A stretch of 64,000 nucleotides of DNA from JBGPEQ01 sp050180895 (GCA_050180895.1 JBFXDS010000009.1:1-64000); one strand, 5' to 3'; positions 7,869 to 16,611 are shown, counted from the stretch's first letter. Numbers and translations: made by a program. The notes: generated by a model from the sequence alone, not told the origin.

Positions 7869-7893
7869 GTTCCTCATCTGCGGGTGATCGGAT

Positions 7894-8721
7894 ATGAGCG
7901 ACATCGTCGGCTTCACGGAGGCCAACCGCCGGACCTGGGACGAGCGCGCGGCGGTGCATCGCGCCGACCGCACCGGATTCTATGGCGTCGAGGAATTTCG
8001 GAAGGGCGGCGATACGCTCGGGCCGATCGAATCAGCCGAGATCGGCGATGTCGGGGGCAAGCGGCTGCTGCATCTGCAGTGTCATTTCGGGCTCGACACG
8101 CTGTCGCTGGCGCGGCGCGACGCGATTGTCACCGGCGTGGACTTCTCGCAAGCGGCGATCGATGCGGCGCGCAGCCTTGCCGCCGAGTCCGGCCTCGCGG
8201 CGCGGTTCGTGCAGAGCGACGTCTACGAGACGCGTGCGGCGCTGCCGGAGCGGTTCGACGTCGTCTATGTGAGCTGGGGCGCCATCTGCTGGCTGCACGA
8301 CATCCGCCGCTGGGCGGGAATCGTCGCCGAGTCGCTGGCGCCCGGCGGGTTCCTCTACCTCGCCGACAACCATCCGTTCGCCCTGCTCCTGGAGCAGCAG
8401 GACGGGCGGCTCTGCGCCCACTATCCCTGGCGCTCGGCGCCGCACGATCCGTTGGTCTTCGACGACGCCACGACCTACACCGGCGACGACACGGCGCTGG
8501 CGCACAGGACGGCCTATGAATGGAACCACCCCCTCTCGGACATCCTCTGCGGCCTGATCGACCACGGCCTGCGGCTCGACGTCCTGCACGAGCACGAGCG
8601 GCTGCCCTGGCGCATGTTCCCGATGATGGTCGAGGCCGAGGACGGCCTGTTCCGGCTGCCCGACGGCGGCCCGCGCTTTCCGCTCGCCTTCTCGCTCAAG
8701 GCGTCGAAACCGGCGGGATGA
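7894..8721 (+). CDS. Class I SAM-dependent methyltransferase
   Basis: 275 residues. The SAM-binding glycine-rich motif I is replaced by the variant LLHLQCHFGLDTLSLAR, followed by the acidic VTGVDFSQAAIDAAR and VQSDVYE, and by VVYVSWGAICWLHD and PGGFLYLADNHP. This LQCHxGxDT type is common among unassigned class I methyltransferases that act on small molecules. The next gene starts 3 bases after its stop, so the two are probably cotranscribed. The substrate is unknown. Confidence 0.85.
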   Translation: MSDIVGFTEANRRTWDERAAVHRADRTGFYGVEEFRKGGDTLGPIESAEIGDVGGKRLLHLQCHFGLDTLSLARRDAIVTGVDFSQAAIDAARSLAAESGLAARFVQSDVYETRAALPERFDVVYVSWGAICWLHDIRRWAGIVAESLAPGGFLYLADNHPFALLLEQQDGRLCAHYPWRSAPHDPLVFDDATTYTGDDTALAHRTAYEWNHPLSDILCGLIDHGLRLDVLHEHERLPWRMFPMMVEAEDGLFRLPDGGPRFPLAFSLKASKPAG

Positions 8722-8724
8722 CCC

Positions 8725-9018
8725 ATGGCTGACCAGCATCTGATGAAGCCGGTGGTCATCAAGATCGAGCAGATCTACGTCCCGGCGGCGCTGCGCAAGC
8801 CGCTCGACCCGCGGAAGCTGGAGGAGATCGCCGTCAGCATCGCGGATATCGGCCAGCAATCGCCGATCCTGGTGCGGCCGGACAAGGCACGCCCAAGCGG
8901 GGAGCGCCCAAGCGAGGAGAGATACGTGCTGGTGAGCGGGCTGCACCGGCTCGAGGCCTGCCGGGCGCTGGGCGAGGCGACGATCATCGCCAACCTCGTG
9001 CAGGCGCGGAAGCACTGA
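8725..9018 (+). CDS. ParB/sulfiredoxin-like domain protein
   Basis: A 97-residue protein consisting of one ParB N-terminal (Srx-like) domain: IAVSIADIGQQSPILVRP followed by the phosphate/nucleotide-binding motif VSGLHRLEACRALG. There is no helix-turn-helix, so it is not a plasmid or chromosome ParB. ParB-fold domains of this size can bind CTP or ATP. It starts 3 bases after the methyltransferase stop, implying a shared transcript. A repetitive insert (ARPSGERPSEER) sits mid-domain. Confidence 0.75.
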   Translation: MADQHLMKPVVIKIEQIYVPAALRKPLDPRKLEEIAVSIADIGQQSPILVRPDKARPSGERPSEERYVLVSGLHRLEACRALGEATIIANLVQARKH

Positions 9019-9063
9019 GCCGCGCCGCAGTTCCGCCGTCTTTATCGGCGAGGCTCGCGCCCC

Positions 9064-9894
9064 ATGCGGATGAGCTGCGCCGCCTTGCTGTGCCTCGCGC
9101 TGCTGCCGATGCCGGCCGCCGCCGCTGCGCCGATGCATCCGTGGCGCGCGGACGGGCCGGCGGAGACCGCCGCCGACCGCTTCCCCGCCCCGGCCGGCTT
9201 CGCCCGCGTCGCGCCGGCGGCCGGCAGCTTCGGCGACTGGCTGCGCCGCCTGCCGCTGGCGCCGGCGGGCACGCCGGTGCGGCTGCATGACGGGCGCGTC
9301 AAGGCCGACCCATCCGGCGCCGCGGCGGTGATCGACATCGACACCGGGGCTCGGGACCTGCAGCAATGCGCCGACGCCATCATCCGCCTGCGCGCCGAAT
9401 ATCTGTTCGGCCGCGGCGACCTCGGCGCCCTCGCCTTCGACTTCACCAGCGGCGACCGCTACCGCTTCCGGGACTATGCCGACGGCGTGCTGCCGGCGGT
9501 CGCGGGCCGCGCGGTGCGCTGGCGGCAGGGCCCGCCGCAGGGCACGTCGCACGCCAGCCTGCGGCGCTGGCTCGACATCGTCTTCGCCTATGCCGGGACG
9601 ATCTCCCTGGCGCGCGAGATGGCGCCGGTCGGCCGCCTCTCCGACGCGGCGATCGGCGACGCGCTGATCCTGCCGGGATCGCCGGGCCATGCCGTGCTCG
9701 TCCTGGACATGGCGGTGGAGCCGGCGACGGGACGCAAGGCGGTGCTGCTCGTCCAGGGCTACATGCCGGCGCAGAGCCTGCACATCCCGGCCAATGCCGC
9801 GGACCCGGACCTCTCGCCCTGGTTCCGGCTGGCGGACGACGGGTTGGCGGCGCCGCCCTGGCTGTTCCCCGCCGACAGCCTGCGGCGGTTCTAG
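9064..9894 (+). CDS. Secreted DUF4846 protein
   Basis: 276 residues with a signal peptide (MRMSCAALLCLALLPMPAAA). The mature part shows DUF4846 features: FPAPAGFARV, FGDWLRRLPLAPAG, IDIDTGARDLQQCADAIIRL and LPGSPGHAVLVLD. The family is exported and uncharacterised. It follows the ParB-like gene by 45 bases and converges with the PF06684 gene downstream, whose stop it overlaps by 4 bases. Confidence 0.8.
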   Translation: MRMSCAALLCLALLPMPAAAAAPMHPWRADGPAETAADRFPAPAGFARVAPAAGSFGDWLRRLPLAPAGTPVRLHDGRVKADPSGAAAVIDIDTGARDLQQCADAIIRLRAEYLFGRGDLGALAFDFTSGDRYRFRDYADGVLPAVAGRAVRWRQGPPQGTSHASLRRWLDIVFAYAGTISLAREMAPVGRLSDAAIGDALILPGSPGHAVLVLDMAVEPATGRKAVLLVQGYMPAQSLHIPANAADPDLSPWFRLADDGLAAPPWLFPADSLRRF

Positions 9895-10475
9895 CGCAGG
9901 CCGTCCTCGCCCTTGATCTCGTGCTTCTGCAGCCCGCCGACGCGCGGCAGCGGCCGGCCGCTGTCGGTGACGGCGATGGCGACGAGGATCTCGTCGGCGC
10001 GCGGCGCGTCGCCGACGCGCAGCTCGACGGCGTCGAAATGGCTGCGCACGAAGGCGGCGTCCTTGTGGCCGAGCGGCACGTCGATCGGCGTGCCCGGCCC
10101 GCCCCGCTTCTTGGCCGAGGGGATGAGGGCGGCGCCCTTCCGCAGCACGGCGCGCACGGGCTTGCCCATCTGCGGATGCAGGATGGCGGCGGCGTGCTCG
10201 AGCTCGCCGTTCTCGCCGACGACCGCGGCCTTGCCGTAGCTCTCGGCCCGGCCGCCCTCGATGCCGAGGGCGGCGACGCAGCGGCGCGTCAGCAGTTCGC
10301 CCAGCTCCTCGCCGATCTGCATCAGCGGCGCCAGGTCCTGCACATACTGCCCGGCGAAGGGATTGGCGATGACCGCCGCGGCGACGGCCTTGCGCGTCGG
10401 CGGCTCCACCGCCCGGCCCATCTCCTGCCGGGTCTCCTCGACGCTGACGATCAGCTTGCGGATCTTCGCGCTCAT
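9891..10475 (-). CDS. PF06684 'amino acid synthesis' family protein, copy 2
   Basis: 194 residues, PF06684 family, function unproven. Recognisable parts: RKLIVSVEETRQEMG at the N-terminus, VIANPFAGQYVQDLAPLM, SYGKAAVVGENGELEHAAAI and GGPGTPIDVPLGHKDAAFVR, ending GLQKHEIKGEDGLR. It has the same length and layout as the gene immediately upstream, from which it clearly arose by tandem duplication. The pair overlaps by ATGA (10472-10475). These proteins are often near UPF0280 and 6-hydroxynicotinate reductase genes, as here; I infer a joint role in heterocycle catabolism. Confidence 0.85.
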   Translation of the reverse strand: MSAKIRKLIVSVEETRQEMGRAVEPPTRKAVAAAVIANPFAGQYVQDLAPLMQIGEELGELLTRRCVAALGIEGGRAESYGKAAVVGENGELEHAAAILHPQMGKPVRAVLRKGAALIPSAKKRGGPGTPIDVPLGHKDAAFVRSHFDAVELRVGDAPRADEILVAIAVTDSGRPLPRVGGLQKHEIKGEDGLR

Positions 10476-11056
10476 CGGAGTCCGTCCTCTCCCTTGATGT
10501 CGGCGGCCGCGAGGCCCCCGGCGCGCGCATGGACGCGCGGGCCGGTGCTCATGGCCAGGACATAGACGATCTCGTCGGCCTTCGGCGCATCGGGCAGGCC
10601 GACCTCCAAGGTGCCGAAATGGCTGCGGACATAGGCGGCGTCGACATGCGCCAGCGGCACGTCGAGGCGCGTGCCGGGGCCGCCGACCTTCTTGGTCGAG
10701 GGCACGATGGCCTTGGTGCCGCCGAGCACCTCGCGCATGCCGTAGCCGCCGGGCGCGTGCCAGAGCGCGCCATGCTCCAGCTCGCCGCCGGCGCCGACGA
10801 TGGCGCCCTTGCCGTAGGCCTCGATCTCCTTGGGCGCGGCGCCGAGGGCGGCGACGAGGCGCCGCGCCATGTCGAGGCCGAGCGGCTCGAGGTCCGTCAT
10901 CAGCGGCAGGATGTCCTGGACGTAGCGGCCGGCATAGGGATTGCGGATGACGGCGAGGCAGGCGCCCTGCTTCAGCGGCCGCGCCGCCGGCGGGCCGCCC
11001 TCGTGGAAGACCTCCTCGACGACCGTGGCGATCTTGCGGATCTCGATCAGCGACAT
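10472..11056 (-). CDS. PF06684 'amino acid synthesis' family protein, copy 1
   Basis: 194 residues, first gene of the tandem pair. Shared core: VIRNPYAGRYVQDILPLM, AYGKGAIVGAGGELEHGALW, VPSTKKVGGPGTRLDVPLAH, VRSHF and the C-terminal GLAAADIKGEDGLR. The start at 11056 (MSLIEIRKIATVVEE) matches the paralogue; the open frame upstream is Arg/Pro-rich and unlike the family. Two diverged copies kept side by side suggest a heteromeric complex or two substrates. It is divergent from the histidine kinase gene. Confidence 0.85.
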   Translation of the reverse strand: MSLIEIRKIATVVEEVFHEGGPPAARPLKQGACLAVIRNPYAGRYVQDILPLMTDLEPLGLDMARRLVAALGAAPKEIEAYGKGAIVGAGGELEHGALWHAPGGYGMREVLGGTKAIVPSTKKVGGPGTRLDVPLAHVDAAYVRSHFGTLEVGLPDAPKADEIVYVLAMSTGPRVHARAGGLAAADIKGEDGLR

Positions 11057-11223
11057 GGCTCGTCCCGCACCTCCCGCGGGCCGCCGGCGACGGCGGCCTT
11101 CAAGGTTCATTAACCCCATTTGATTCAAACTGGCACGGCCTGTCCAGACCGGCCGCGGGCGGCGCGATCCGGCCGGCGGACGCATGCGGTCCGGGATGCA
11201 GGGGTGTGGAGAGAGAGCTCGAG

Positions 11224-13107
11224 ATGTTGCGGTCCGAATCGCGCGAGCGCCGGCCGAAATGGTATCTGCTCTACTACGTCCTGGCGGCGATCGCCGTCCT
11301 GACGATCTGCGGCAGCCTCTACCTCAACCACGCCGTCCGGCTGATCCACCAGGGATCCGTCGCCGTCAACCAGGAATGGGCGCAGCAGCATTCGAACCTG
11401 CTGGAGCTGGCCAACCTCGCCCAGGCCGTCAACGCGCCCGGCAACGACATCTTCGACAGCCGCGACGCCGACCAGGAGCAGGCGCGCCACGAACAAGCCC
11501 TGGCGATGTTCGAGGCCAAGCTCGTGCAGATCCGCCAGGAGCTGTTCAGCAAGCCGCGGACCACGGAGGTGAGGTCGCTGATCGCGTCGCTCTACGAGAT
11601 CAACGCGGCCATGGACACGATGACGGCCACCGCCGACCTGATCTTCGTCTATTTCCGCGCCAACGAGCCGGCGCAGGCGACGCGCTACAACGCCACCATG
11701 GACCACACCTTCGGCCAGGTCCTGCACGAGATCGGCAAGGCCGAGCAGGTCATCCGCCAGATCCAGTCGGACCAGTTCCGCGCGCAGCTCGGCAGCGCCG
11801 CCAGGCTCGGCCGCTTCGAGTACCTGATCGGCGGTGTCATCTTCGTCATCGTCATTCTGGTGGCGATCTACGGGCACCGCATGCACAAGACCATGCGCGC
11901 CGCCGAGGCCGAGCGGCGCCGGCTCATGGCCGCCCTCAGGGACAGCGAGGCGACGGCCCAGGGCCGGCTGCACGACGCCATCGAGAGCCTCAACGGCGGC
12001 TTCGTCCTGTACGATGCCGACGACCGCCTGGTGATGTGCAACCGGACCTATCGCGGCATGTACCCGGAGACGGCGGACCTCAACGTGGCCGGAACCCGGT
12101 TCGAGGAGCTGATCCGCGCCGACGTGGCGCGCGGGCAGGTGCCGGAGGCGATGGGGCGCGCGGAGGCGTGGCTGGCCGAGCGCATGCGCGCCCATCTCGC
12201 CGGCGAGAGCACGAGCGAGCAGCAGCTCGCCGACGGGCGCTGGATCCTGGTGAGCGAGCGGCGCACCAGCGAGGGCGGCGTCGTCGGCATCCGCACCGAC
12301 ATCACGGCGCGCAAGCAGGCCGAGCTGCAGCTGCAGAAGACCCTGGACGAGCTGAAGTCGGCGACCGACCGGCTGGCGCGCCAGGAACGCCTGTCGATGC
12401 TGGGCCAGGTCGCCGGCACGGTCAGCCACGAGCTGCGCAACCCGCTGAGCGCCATCCGCAACTCCATGGCGCTGCTGCGCCAGCTGACGACCGGCAAGGT
12501 GGCCGGCGTCGAGCGCGCCCTCGACCGCATCGACCGCAACATCGAGCGCTGCGCCCGCATCATCAACGACATCCTCGATTTCACCCGCGTGCGCGAGCTG
12601 AAGCGCGAGCCGACGCCTCTCGATACGTGGTTGGGCGACACCCTCGGCGAGATCGCCGTGCCGGCCGCGGTGACGATCCGCCGCGAGTTCCAGTTCGGGG
12701 GCGACATCGCGCTCGACCGCGACCGCTTCCGCCAGATCGTCGTCAACCTGGTGGAGAACGCGGCGCAGGCGCTGGCCGATCCGGGCTGGATGCCGGCCGA
12801 CGACCGCCGGCGCGCCATCGTCCTGCGCACCGAGGACGCCGGCCCCTATGTGCGCCTGACCGTCGGCGACAACGGCCCCGGCATCCCGGAGGACCGCCTG
12901 CCCAAGATCTTCGAGCCGCTGTTCACCACCAAGAGCTTCGGCGTCGGGCTCGGGCTGCCGACGGTACGGCAGATCGTCGAGCAGCATGGCGGGACCATCG
13001 ACGTCGAAAGCACCGTCGACCAGGGCACCGCCTTCACCATATGGCTGCCGCGGCAATCCCCGCCGAACGCGGCCGAGGCGCCCGCGGGCCAAGCGCAAGT
13101 GGCGTAG
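11224..13107 (+). CDS. Membrane-bound PAS sensor histidine kinase, orphan
   Basis: About 627 residues. Order: transmembrane helix 1 (LLYYVLAAIAVLTICGSLYL), a helical periplasmic sensor of about 165 residues, transmembrane helix 2 (YLIGGVIFVIVILVAIYG), a PAS domain (LNGGFVLYDADDRLVMCNRT), HisKA with the phospho-accepting His in VSHELRNPLSAIRNS, and HATPase_c with N box NLVENAAQAL, G1 DNGPGIP and FEPLFTTKSFGVGLGL. The start ATG 11224 follows GGAGAGAGAG; an upstream GTG at 11206 is possible. No response regulator is adjacent, so its partner is elsewhere. Confidence 0.9.
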   Translation: MLRSESRERRPKWYLLYYVLAAIAVLTICGSLYLNHAVRLIHQGSVAVNQEWAQQHSNLLELANLAQAVNAPGNDIFDSRDADQEQARHEQALAMFEAKLVQIRQELFSKPRTTEVRSLIASLYEINAAMDTMTATADLIFVYFRANEPAQATRYNATMDHTFGQVLHEIGKAEQVIRQIQSDQFRAQLGSAARLGRFEYLIGGVIFVIVILVAIYGHRMHKTMRAAEAERRRLMAALRDSEATAQGRLHDAIESLNGGFVLYDADDRLVMCNRTYRGMYPETADLNVAGTRFEELIRADVARGQVPEAMGRAEAWLAERMRAHLAGESTSEQQLADGRWILVSERRTSEGGVVGIRTDITARKQAELQLQKTLDELKSATDRLARQERLSMLGQVAGTVSHELRNPLSAIRNSMALLRQLTTGKVAGVERALDRIDRNIERCARIINDILDFTRVRELKREPTPLDTWLGDTLGEIAVPAAVTIRREFQFGGDIALDRDRFRQIVVNLVENAAQALADPGWMPADDRRRAIVLRTEDAGPYVRLTVGDNGPGIPEDRLPKIFEPLFTTKSFGVGLGLPTVRQIVEQHGGTIDVESTVDQGTAFTIWLPRQSPPNAAEAPAGQAQVA

Positions 13108-13128
13108 GGATACACGCGCCGCCGAATT

Positions 13129-13215
13129 CGTAGGGGCGAGCGGCGCTCGCCCTGTTCATGCCAGGCTCGATGATCGCTGTTGCGGCAACGTGGGCGAGCG
13201 CCGCTCGCCCCTACG
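13129..13215. repeat. Inverted repeat, GGGCGAGCGGCGCTCGCCC family
   Basis: CGTAGGGGCGAGCGGCGCTC... (13129-13153) is mirrored by 13192-13215 ending CGCTCGCCCCTACG. The arms are the same as those at 5601-5689, with a different spacer. It lies between two converging genes, where it could also end transcription. Confidence 0.8.
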
Positions 13216-13230
13216 GCAGATGGACCGAGG

Positions 13231-14103
13231 CTATGCCGCCTTCATCAGCCGGGACCGGTCGCCGCAGACGACGAAGCGGCCCTGCAGGGTCAGCACCGCG
13301 CCATAGATGAGGCGGGCCTGCCGCAGGCGCTCGGCCTCGGCCACGCCCGCCGCCAACGCCGTCTCGACCTCCGGCAGCGCCAGGGTACCGACCGCCAGGG
13401 TAACCTGGCGGGTGCCGAGGTCGCTGTCGGGGTCCATGTCGGAAGCGGGGCAGCGCACGATCGAGGGATGCCCCGGCAGGTCGACGGCATTGCCGATCAC
13501 CGTCGCGGCCGCATCGGCCGCCGCGGCGTCCTGCGCCAGCACGGTGACGGCGTCGGCGATGCCGAGCGTGAAGCTGCGGCCGCCCGTTCCCTTGGTCGCC
13601 GTGCCCGAGGTGGCGATGCCGCGCACCGGCATCTCGCTGGCGAGCTCGATCTTGCCGTCGACCGCCGGCGCCAGCACGTTGCCGACGATGCCGCAGGTGA
13701 GGCGCTCGCCGCGCGTCAGATGAAAGGCGATGTCGCCGCCGTCGTTGACGTAGGCCTTGCTCAGCCGCCGCCCGATCAGCATCGCCTCCAGCAGGTGGTC
13801 GGCGACGGCGCCGGCCACCGCGGCCATGGGCGTGATGAAGCTGTTGCGGAACGGCCAGGTCGCCGCCAGCATCCGCCGCGCCACCGGCCCACCCAGCTCC
13901 GGCGCCGTGTCGCCGAGCGGCCAGCGCAGGACCGGCAGCTCCTTCGCCAGCCGGGGCAGCACGTCGCGGAAGGAAATGGTCGCCTGCTCATAGGCGGCGC
14001 GGACCTCGCTCGCCTCGCCCCAGGCCTCGACGATGGCGTCGATCGGCCCGTGATTGAGATGCAGCCGCCGGCCATCCGGCAGCATGACGGCTTGAATGGT
14101 CAT
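13231..14103 (-). CDS. UPF0280 family protein (ApbE-like fold)
   Basis: 290 residues. Family hallmarks: SFITPMAAVAGAVADHLL, YVNDGGDIAFHL, GIATSGTATKGTGGRSFTLG, IADAVTVLAQDAAAADAAAT and GNAVDLPGHPSIVRCPAS. UPF0280 belongs to the ApbE-like structural superfamily, whose characterised member ApbE attaches FMN covalently to proteins. The neighbouring gene on the same strand beyond the small HTH pair is a 6-hydroxynicotinate reductase homologue, and the E. barkeri reductase is, as I recall, reported to carry covalent flavin. A flavinylation role is therefore a testable inference, not shown by sequence. Confidence 0.87.
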   Translation of the reverse strand: MTIQAVMLPDGRRLHLNHGPIDAIVEAWGEASEVRAAYEQATISFRDVLPRLAKELPVLRWPLGDTAPELGGPVARRMLAATWPFRNSFITPMAAVAGAVADHLLEAMLIGRRLSKAYVNDGGDIAFHLTRGERLTCGIVGNVLAPAVDGKIELASEMPVRGIATSGTATKGTGGRSFTLGIADAVTVLAQDAAAADAAATVIGNAVDLPGHPSIVRCPASDMDPDSDLGTRQVTLAVGTLALPEVETALAAGVAEAERLRQARLIYGAVLTLQGRFVVCGDRSRLMKAA

Positions 14104-14172
14104 CAGTACTTGCCTCCGCTGCCCCCGATTTTACAGGCTGCGATGCTCATTGGCGCACTATATGGCGAGATC

Positions 14173-14727
14173 TCAGGCCGGGACAGGCTGTTCATCGGGA
14201 TCGAGGGCTCGTTCGAGAATTTCTCCGCCCGCCTGATGCACTCTTTGAGCCTGGAGGATGCCATTAAGTTCACGGATCATCGCGGCCTCTGTAAGCACAT
14301 TCGAATCCGCGAGGCGGCCATGTCGCACCATCCAGCGGGCGACGCTCAACCAGTCCCACAAGGGTGAATCCGTCGTCACGCGAACGATGGGCGGCGGAAA
14401 GCCCCCCGGTCCTCTTTCGCCCTGGATGAGCAACGACACCGCTTGCCTCGTCAGGCCAGTCCGCGCAGCGATATCGGACAGGTTGACGTATGTATCCGGC
14501 TCGATCCGCACGACCTCGGCACCGGCAGCCTTCACGTCACGAATGGCGGATGTGACGGCATGCGCGAAATTCTTTCCCTCGCGCGTGAAGTCGAGAACGA
14601 TCGATCCTTTGATGACGGACACCAAGGCATCGCTGCAGCCTGCGTCGAAGAGCCGATCCTCGAAGTCATCCGCATCCGGATCGAGTCCTTCCGCGACGAT
14701 GGCAAATTCGAACTTCTGCGCGCTCAT
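14173..14727 (-). CDS. HTH DNA-binding protein, putative antitoxin of a HicA-like pair
   Basis: 184 residues. An N-terminal ferredoxin-like part (KFEFAIVAEGLDPDADDFED, then CSDALVSVIKGSIVLDFTRE) precedes a helix-turn-helix (VNLSDIAARTGLTRQAVSLL). This layout is typical of the second gene in widespread two-gene modules whose first gene resembles HicA. AAGAGGG lies 8 bases before ATG 14727, and only 12 bases separate it from the upstream gene. The HTH probably represses the pair through the palindrome at 14996-15013. The toxin-antitoxin role is inferred from family pairing. Confidence 0.7.
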   Translation of the reverse strand: MSAQKFEFAIVAEGLDPDADDFEDRLFDAGCSDALVSVIKGSIVLDFTREGKNFAHAVTSAIRDVKAAGAEVVRIEPDTYVNLSDIAARTGLTRQAVSLLIQGERGPGGFPPPIVRVTTDSPLWDWLSVARWMVRHGRLADSNVLTEAAMIRELNGILQAQRVHQAGGEILERALDPDEQPVPA

Positions 14728-14739
14728 GATGCGGCCCTC

Positions 14740-14970
14740 TTAGCAATGCGGACACCTGTCCACCTTTCGGCGAATATCCTTCGCGTGGTCCTCCGCGCTT
14801 CTGGGTGTAGACCAAACCGACATGCGACAGCCGTCCCGAGTACTGTCGGGGCACAATAGACGCGCCCAACAATGAGCCGACTTGCCGGCCTTTCTCCAGA
14901 TCCATCCCTTGGACTCGGCATAGGCTACGGCTGCTTCGATCTCCTTCGCAGGGTGCCTATTTCGTCCCAT
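14740..14970 (-). CDS. HicA-like small protein, putative toxin
   Basis: 76 residues. It begins MGRNRHPAKEIEAAVAYAES and continues with KGWIWRKAGKSAH and a C-terminal SVWSTPRSAEDHAKDIRRKV. The EIEAAxxYAExxGW...SIWSTP...HAKxLRR pattern is a known small family resembling the dsRBD-like mRNA interferase HicA, with a His in the AH segment. It contains Cys residues (LLCPD, DRCPHC). Its predicted promoter leaves a leader of only about 6 bases, so translation would be nearly leaderless. Confidence 0.65.
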   Translation of the reverse strand: MGRNRHPAKEIEAAVAYAESKGWIWRKAGKSAHCWARLLCPDSTRDGCRMSVWSTPRSAEDHAKDIRRKVDRCPHC

Positions 14971-14982
14971 GCATCAGCGTCG

Positions 14983-15013
14983 ACTGTAGCGGGATCGTTG
15001 ACATATGTCAACG
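14983..15013 (-). promoter_or_regulatory. Promoter with overlapping 18-bp palindromic operator
   Basis: On the minus strand TTGACA (15006-15011) is followed by a 17-base spacer and TACAGT (14983-14988), a good sigma-70 type promoter for the HicA-like/HTH pair. The -35 hexamer lies inside a perfect palindrome CGTTGACATATGTCAACG (14996-15013). An HTH protein bound there would block RNA polymerase, giving classical autoregulation. Confidence 0.7.
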
Positions 15014-15065
15014 AATATTTGTTCGACCTCCGCCATCCTCCGGCGGCGTTCGACGAGGCCAGTGG

Positions 15066-16595
15066 TCATTCCTGGCGGACGACGGCAACCTCCAGCGGCC
15101 AGGGGTGGGTGGGCGGCCAGGGGATGGTCTTGACGCGGTCGAGCGCGCGCAGCGACTCCAGCGGGCGGATGCTGTCTAGGTGGCCGCCGAGCGCCGCGTA
15201 AGTGTCGCGCGTCATCGTGAACTCGATGGGCCCGACGATCGCCGGCGTCGGGACATAGCCGAAGGACTTGTCGGGCATGGTCATGACATCGACCATATAG
15301 GTAATGCCGCCGCCGGGCCAGACATAGACCGGCGCGCCGCCGGAGGTCACCCGGGTCAGCGCGGACCGCACCGAGCGCGTCAGCCTGACCGGGTTCTCGG
15401 TGACGCCGGCGCGCAGCGAGCCGCCGGCCCCGGCCATGAACAGCACCGTCGACAGCGCCGGCTCGCAGTTCTCGCCGATCCGCGCGACCACCGCCCGGAT
15501 CGCGTCGGGCATGTCGGCGGGCACGGGCCGCAGCGCGTCGTCCAGCACGAACCAGGCGGCGTGCTCGCCTGTCGTGGAGACCATGAGCAGGCGCAGGCCG
15601 GGCCAGGCCGTCTTCGGATCGATCTTCTCGAGGATCGACAGGGGATCGCTGATGTCCGTGCCGCCCCAGCCGGTGCCGGGATTGGCGACCTGAAAGTAGC
15701 GGCCGGGCGTCGATTTGCGGCCGCGCACGCGGATGCCGGCGGGCCGCAGGTCGAGGAAGCGGCCCGCCTGGTGCTCGGTCAGCACGCCGGTGATGTGGTC
15801 GTCGACGACGATCACCTCGTCGGCATGGCCCTGCCACTGCCGAGCGAAGATGCCGATGGTGGCGGAGCCGCAGCCGACGCGCATGCGCTCCTCGGCCGCG
15901 CCGTCGATGACCGGCGGCTGGCCGGCCTGGATGGTCATGGCCGCGCCGCCTTCGACCTGCATCTCGACGGCGCCCTTGTTGCAGAGCGTCAGCAGGGTAT
16001 CGCAGGTGACGACCCCCTCCTTCTTGCTGCCGCCGGTCAGGTGGCGCACGCCGCCCAGCGACAGCATCTGCGAGCCGTATTCGGCCGTGGTGACGTGGCC
16101 GACCTGCTCGCCCCTCACCCGCACCGCCGCCTGCTCCGGACCGACATAGCGGTCGGTATCGATCTTCACCTTGACGCCGCAGTAGGAGAAGATTCCCTCG
16201 GTCACCACCGTCACCATGTCGACGCCGTCGATCGCGGACGAGACGATGAAGGGGGCCGGCTTGTAGTCGGGGTAGGTGGTGCCGGCGCCGATGCCGGTGA
16301 CGAAGGTGTCGGGGCCGGGCACCAGCTCGCCGTTCCAGCCGGACCCCAGGAACGGCACCATCTGCCCGTTCTGGTCGATGGTGTGCCGGGCAACGACGAA
16401 GGGATCGAGGCGGGTGAGCTTGCCGCCGATATTTCCGTAGCGGTCGCAGGCGCCGGTCTTCTCCGGGCGGATGCGGCACAGCACCGGGCAGGCGTCGCAG
16501 ACGACGATGCCCTCGTCCTTCGCCTTGGCCGCGACGAGCGCCGCCTCGTCGGGCGCGTCGGTGGAGGCGACGGGATCGTGCTGCGGGTCGCTCAT
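15066..16595 (-). CDS. 6-hydroxynicotinate reductase homologue (Fe-S protein)
   Basis: 509 residues. The N-terminus carries a cysteine motif CDACPVLCRIRPEKTGACD (C-x2-C-x3-C-x9-C), fitting an iron-sulfur cluster. Further on: LVPGPDTFVTGIGAGTTYP, EGIFSYCGVKVKIDTDRY, MRVGCGSATIGIF and PVYVWPGGGITYMVDVM. This matches proteins annotated as 6-hydroxynicotinate reductase (EC 1.3.7.1, ferredoxin-dependent reduction to 6-oxotetrahydronicotinate). The start at 16595 gives MSDPQHDPVA; a long telescoped inverted repeat lies just upstream. The Mo hydroxylase genes lie upstream on the same strand. No ferredoxin gene is in view. Confidence 0.85.
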   Translation of the reverse strand: MSDPQHDPVASTDAPDEAALVAAKAKDEGIVVCDACPVLCRIRPEKTGACDRYGNIGGKLTRLDPFVVARHTIDQNGQMVPFLGSGWNGELVPGPDTFVTGIGAGTTYPDYKPAPFIVSSAIDGVDMVTVVTEGIFSYCGVKVKIDTDRYVGPEQAAVRVRGEQVGHVTTAEYGSQMLSLGGVRHLTGGSKKEGVVTCDTLLTLCNKGAVEMQVEGGAAMTIQAGQPPVIDGAAEERMRVGCGSATIGIFARQWQGHADEVIVVDDHITGVLTEHQAGRFLDLRPAGIRVRGRKSTPGRYFQVANPGTGWGGTDISDPLSILEKIDPKTAWPGLRLLMVSTTGEHAAWFVLDDALRPVPADMPDAIRAVVARIGENCEPALSTVLFMAGAGGSLRAGVTENPVRLTRSVRSALTRVTSGGAPVYVWPGGGITYMVDVMTMPDKSFGYVPTPAIVGPIEFTMTRDTYAALGGHLDSIRPLESLRALDRVKTIPWPPTHPWPLEVAVVRQE

Positions 16596-16611
16596 GATCT
16601 TCAGTCGCCTT

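Noticed and set aside
8032..10530. An 832-codon open frame on the minus strand
   Set aside because: It runs antisense to the methyltransferase, ParB-like and DUF4846 genes and out of frame with the PF06684 gene; no domain is visible.
11125..13098. A 657-codon open frame opposite the histidine kinase
   Set aside because: The plus-strand gene has membrane helices, PAS, HisKA and HATPase motifs; the minus frame has none.
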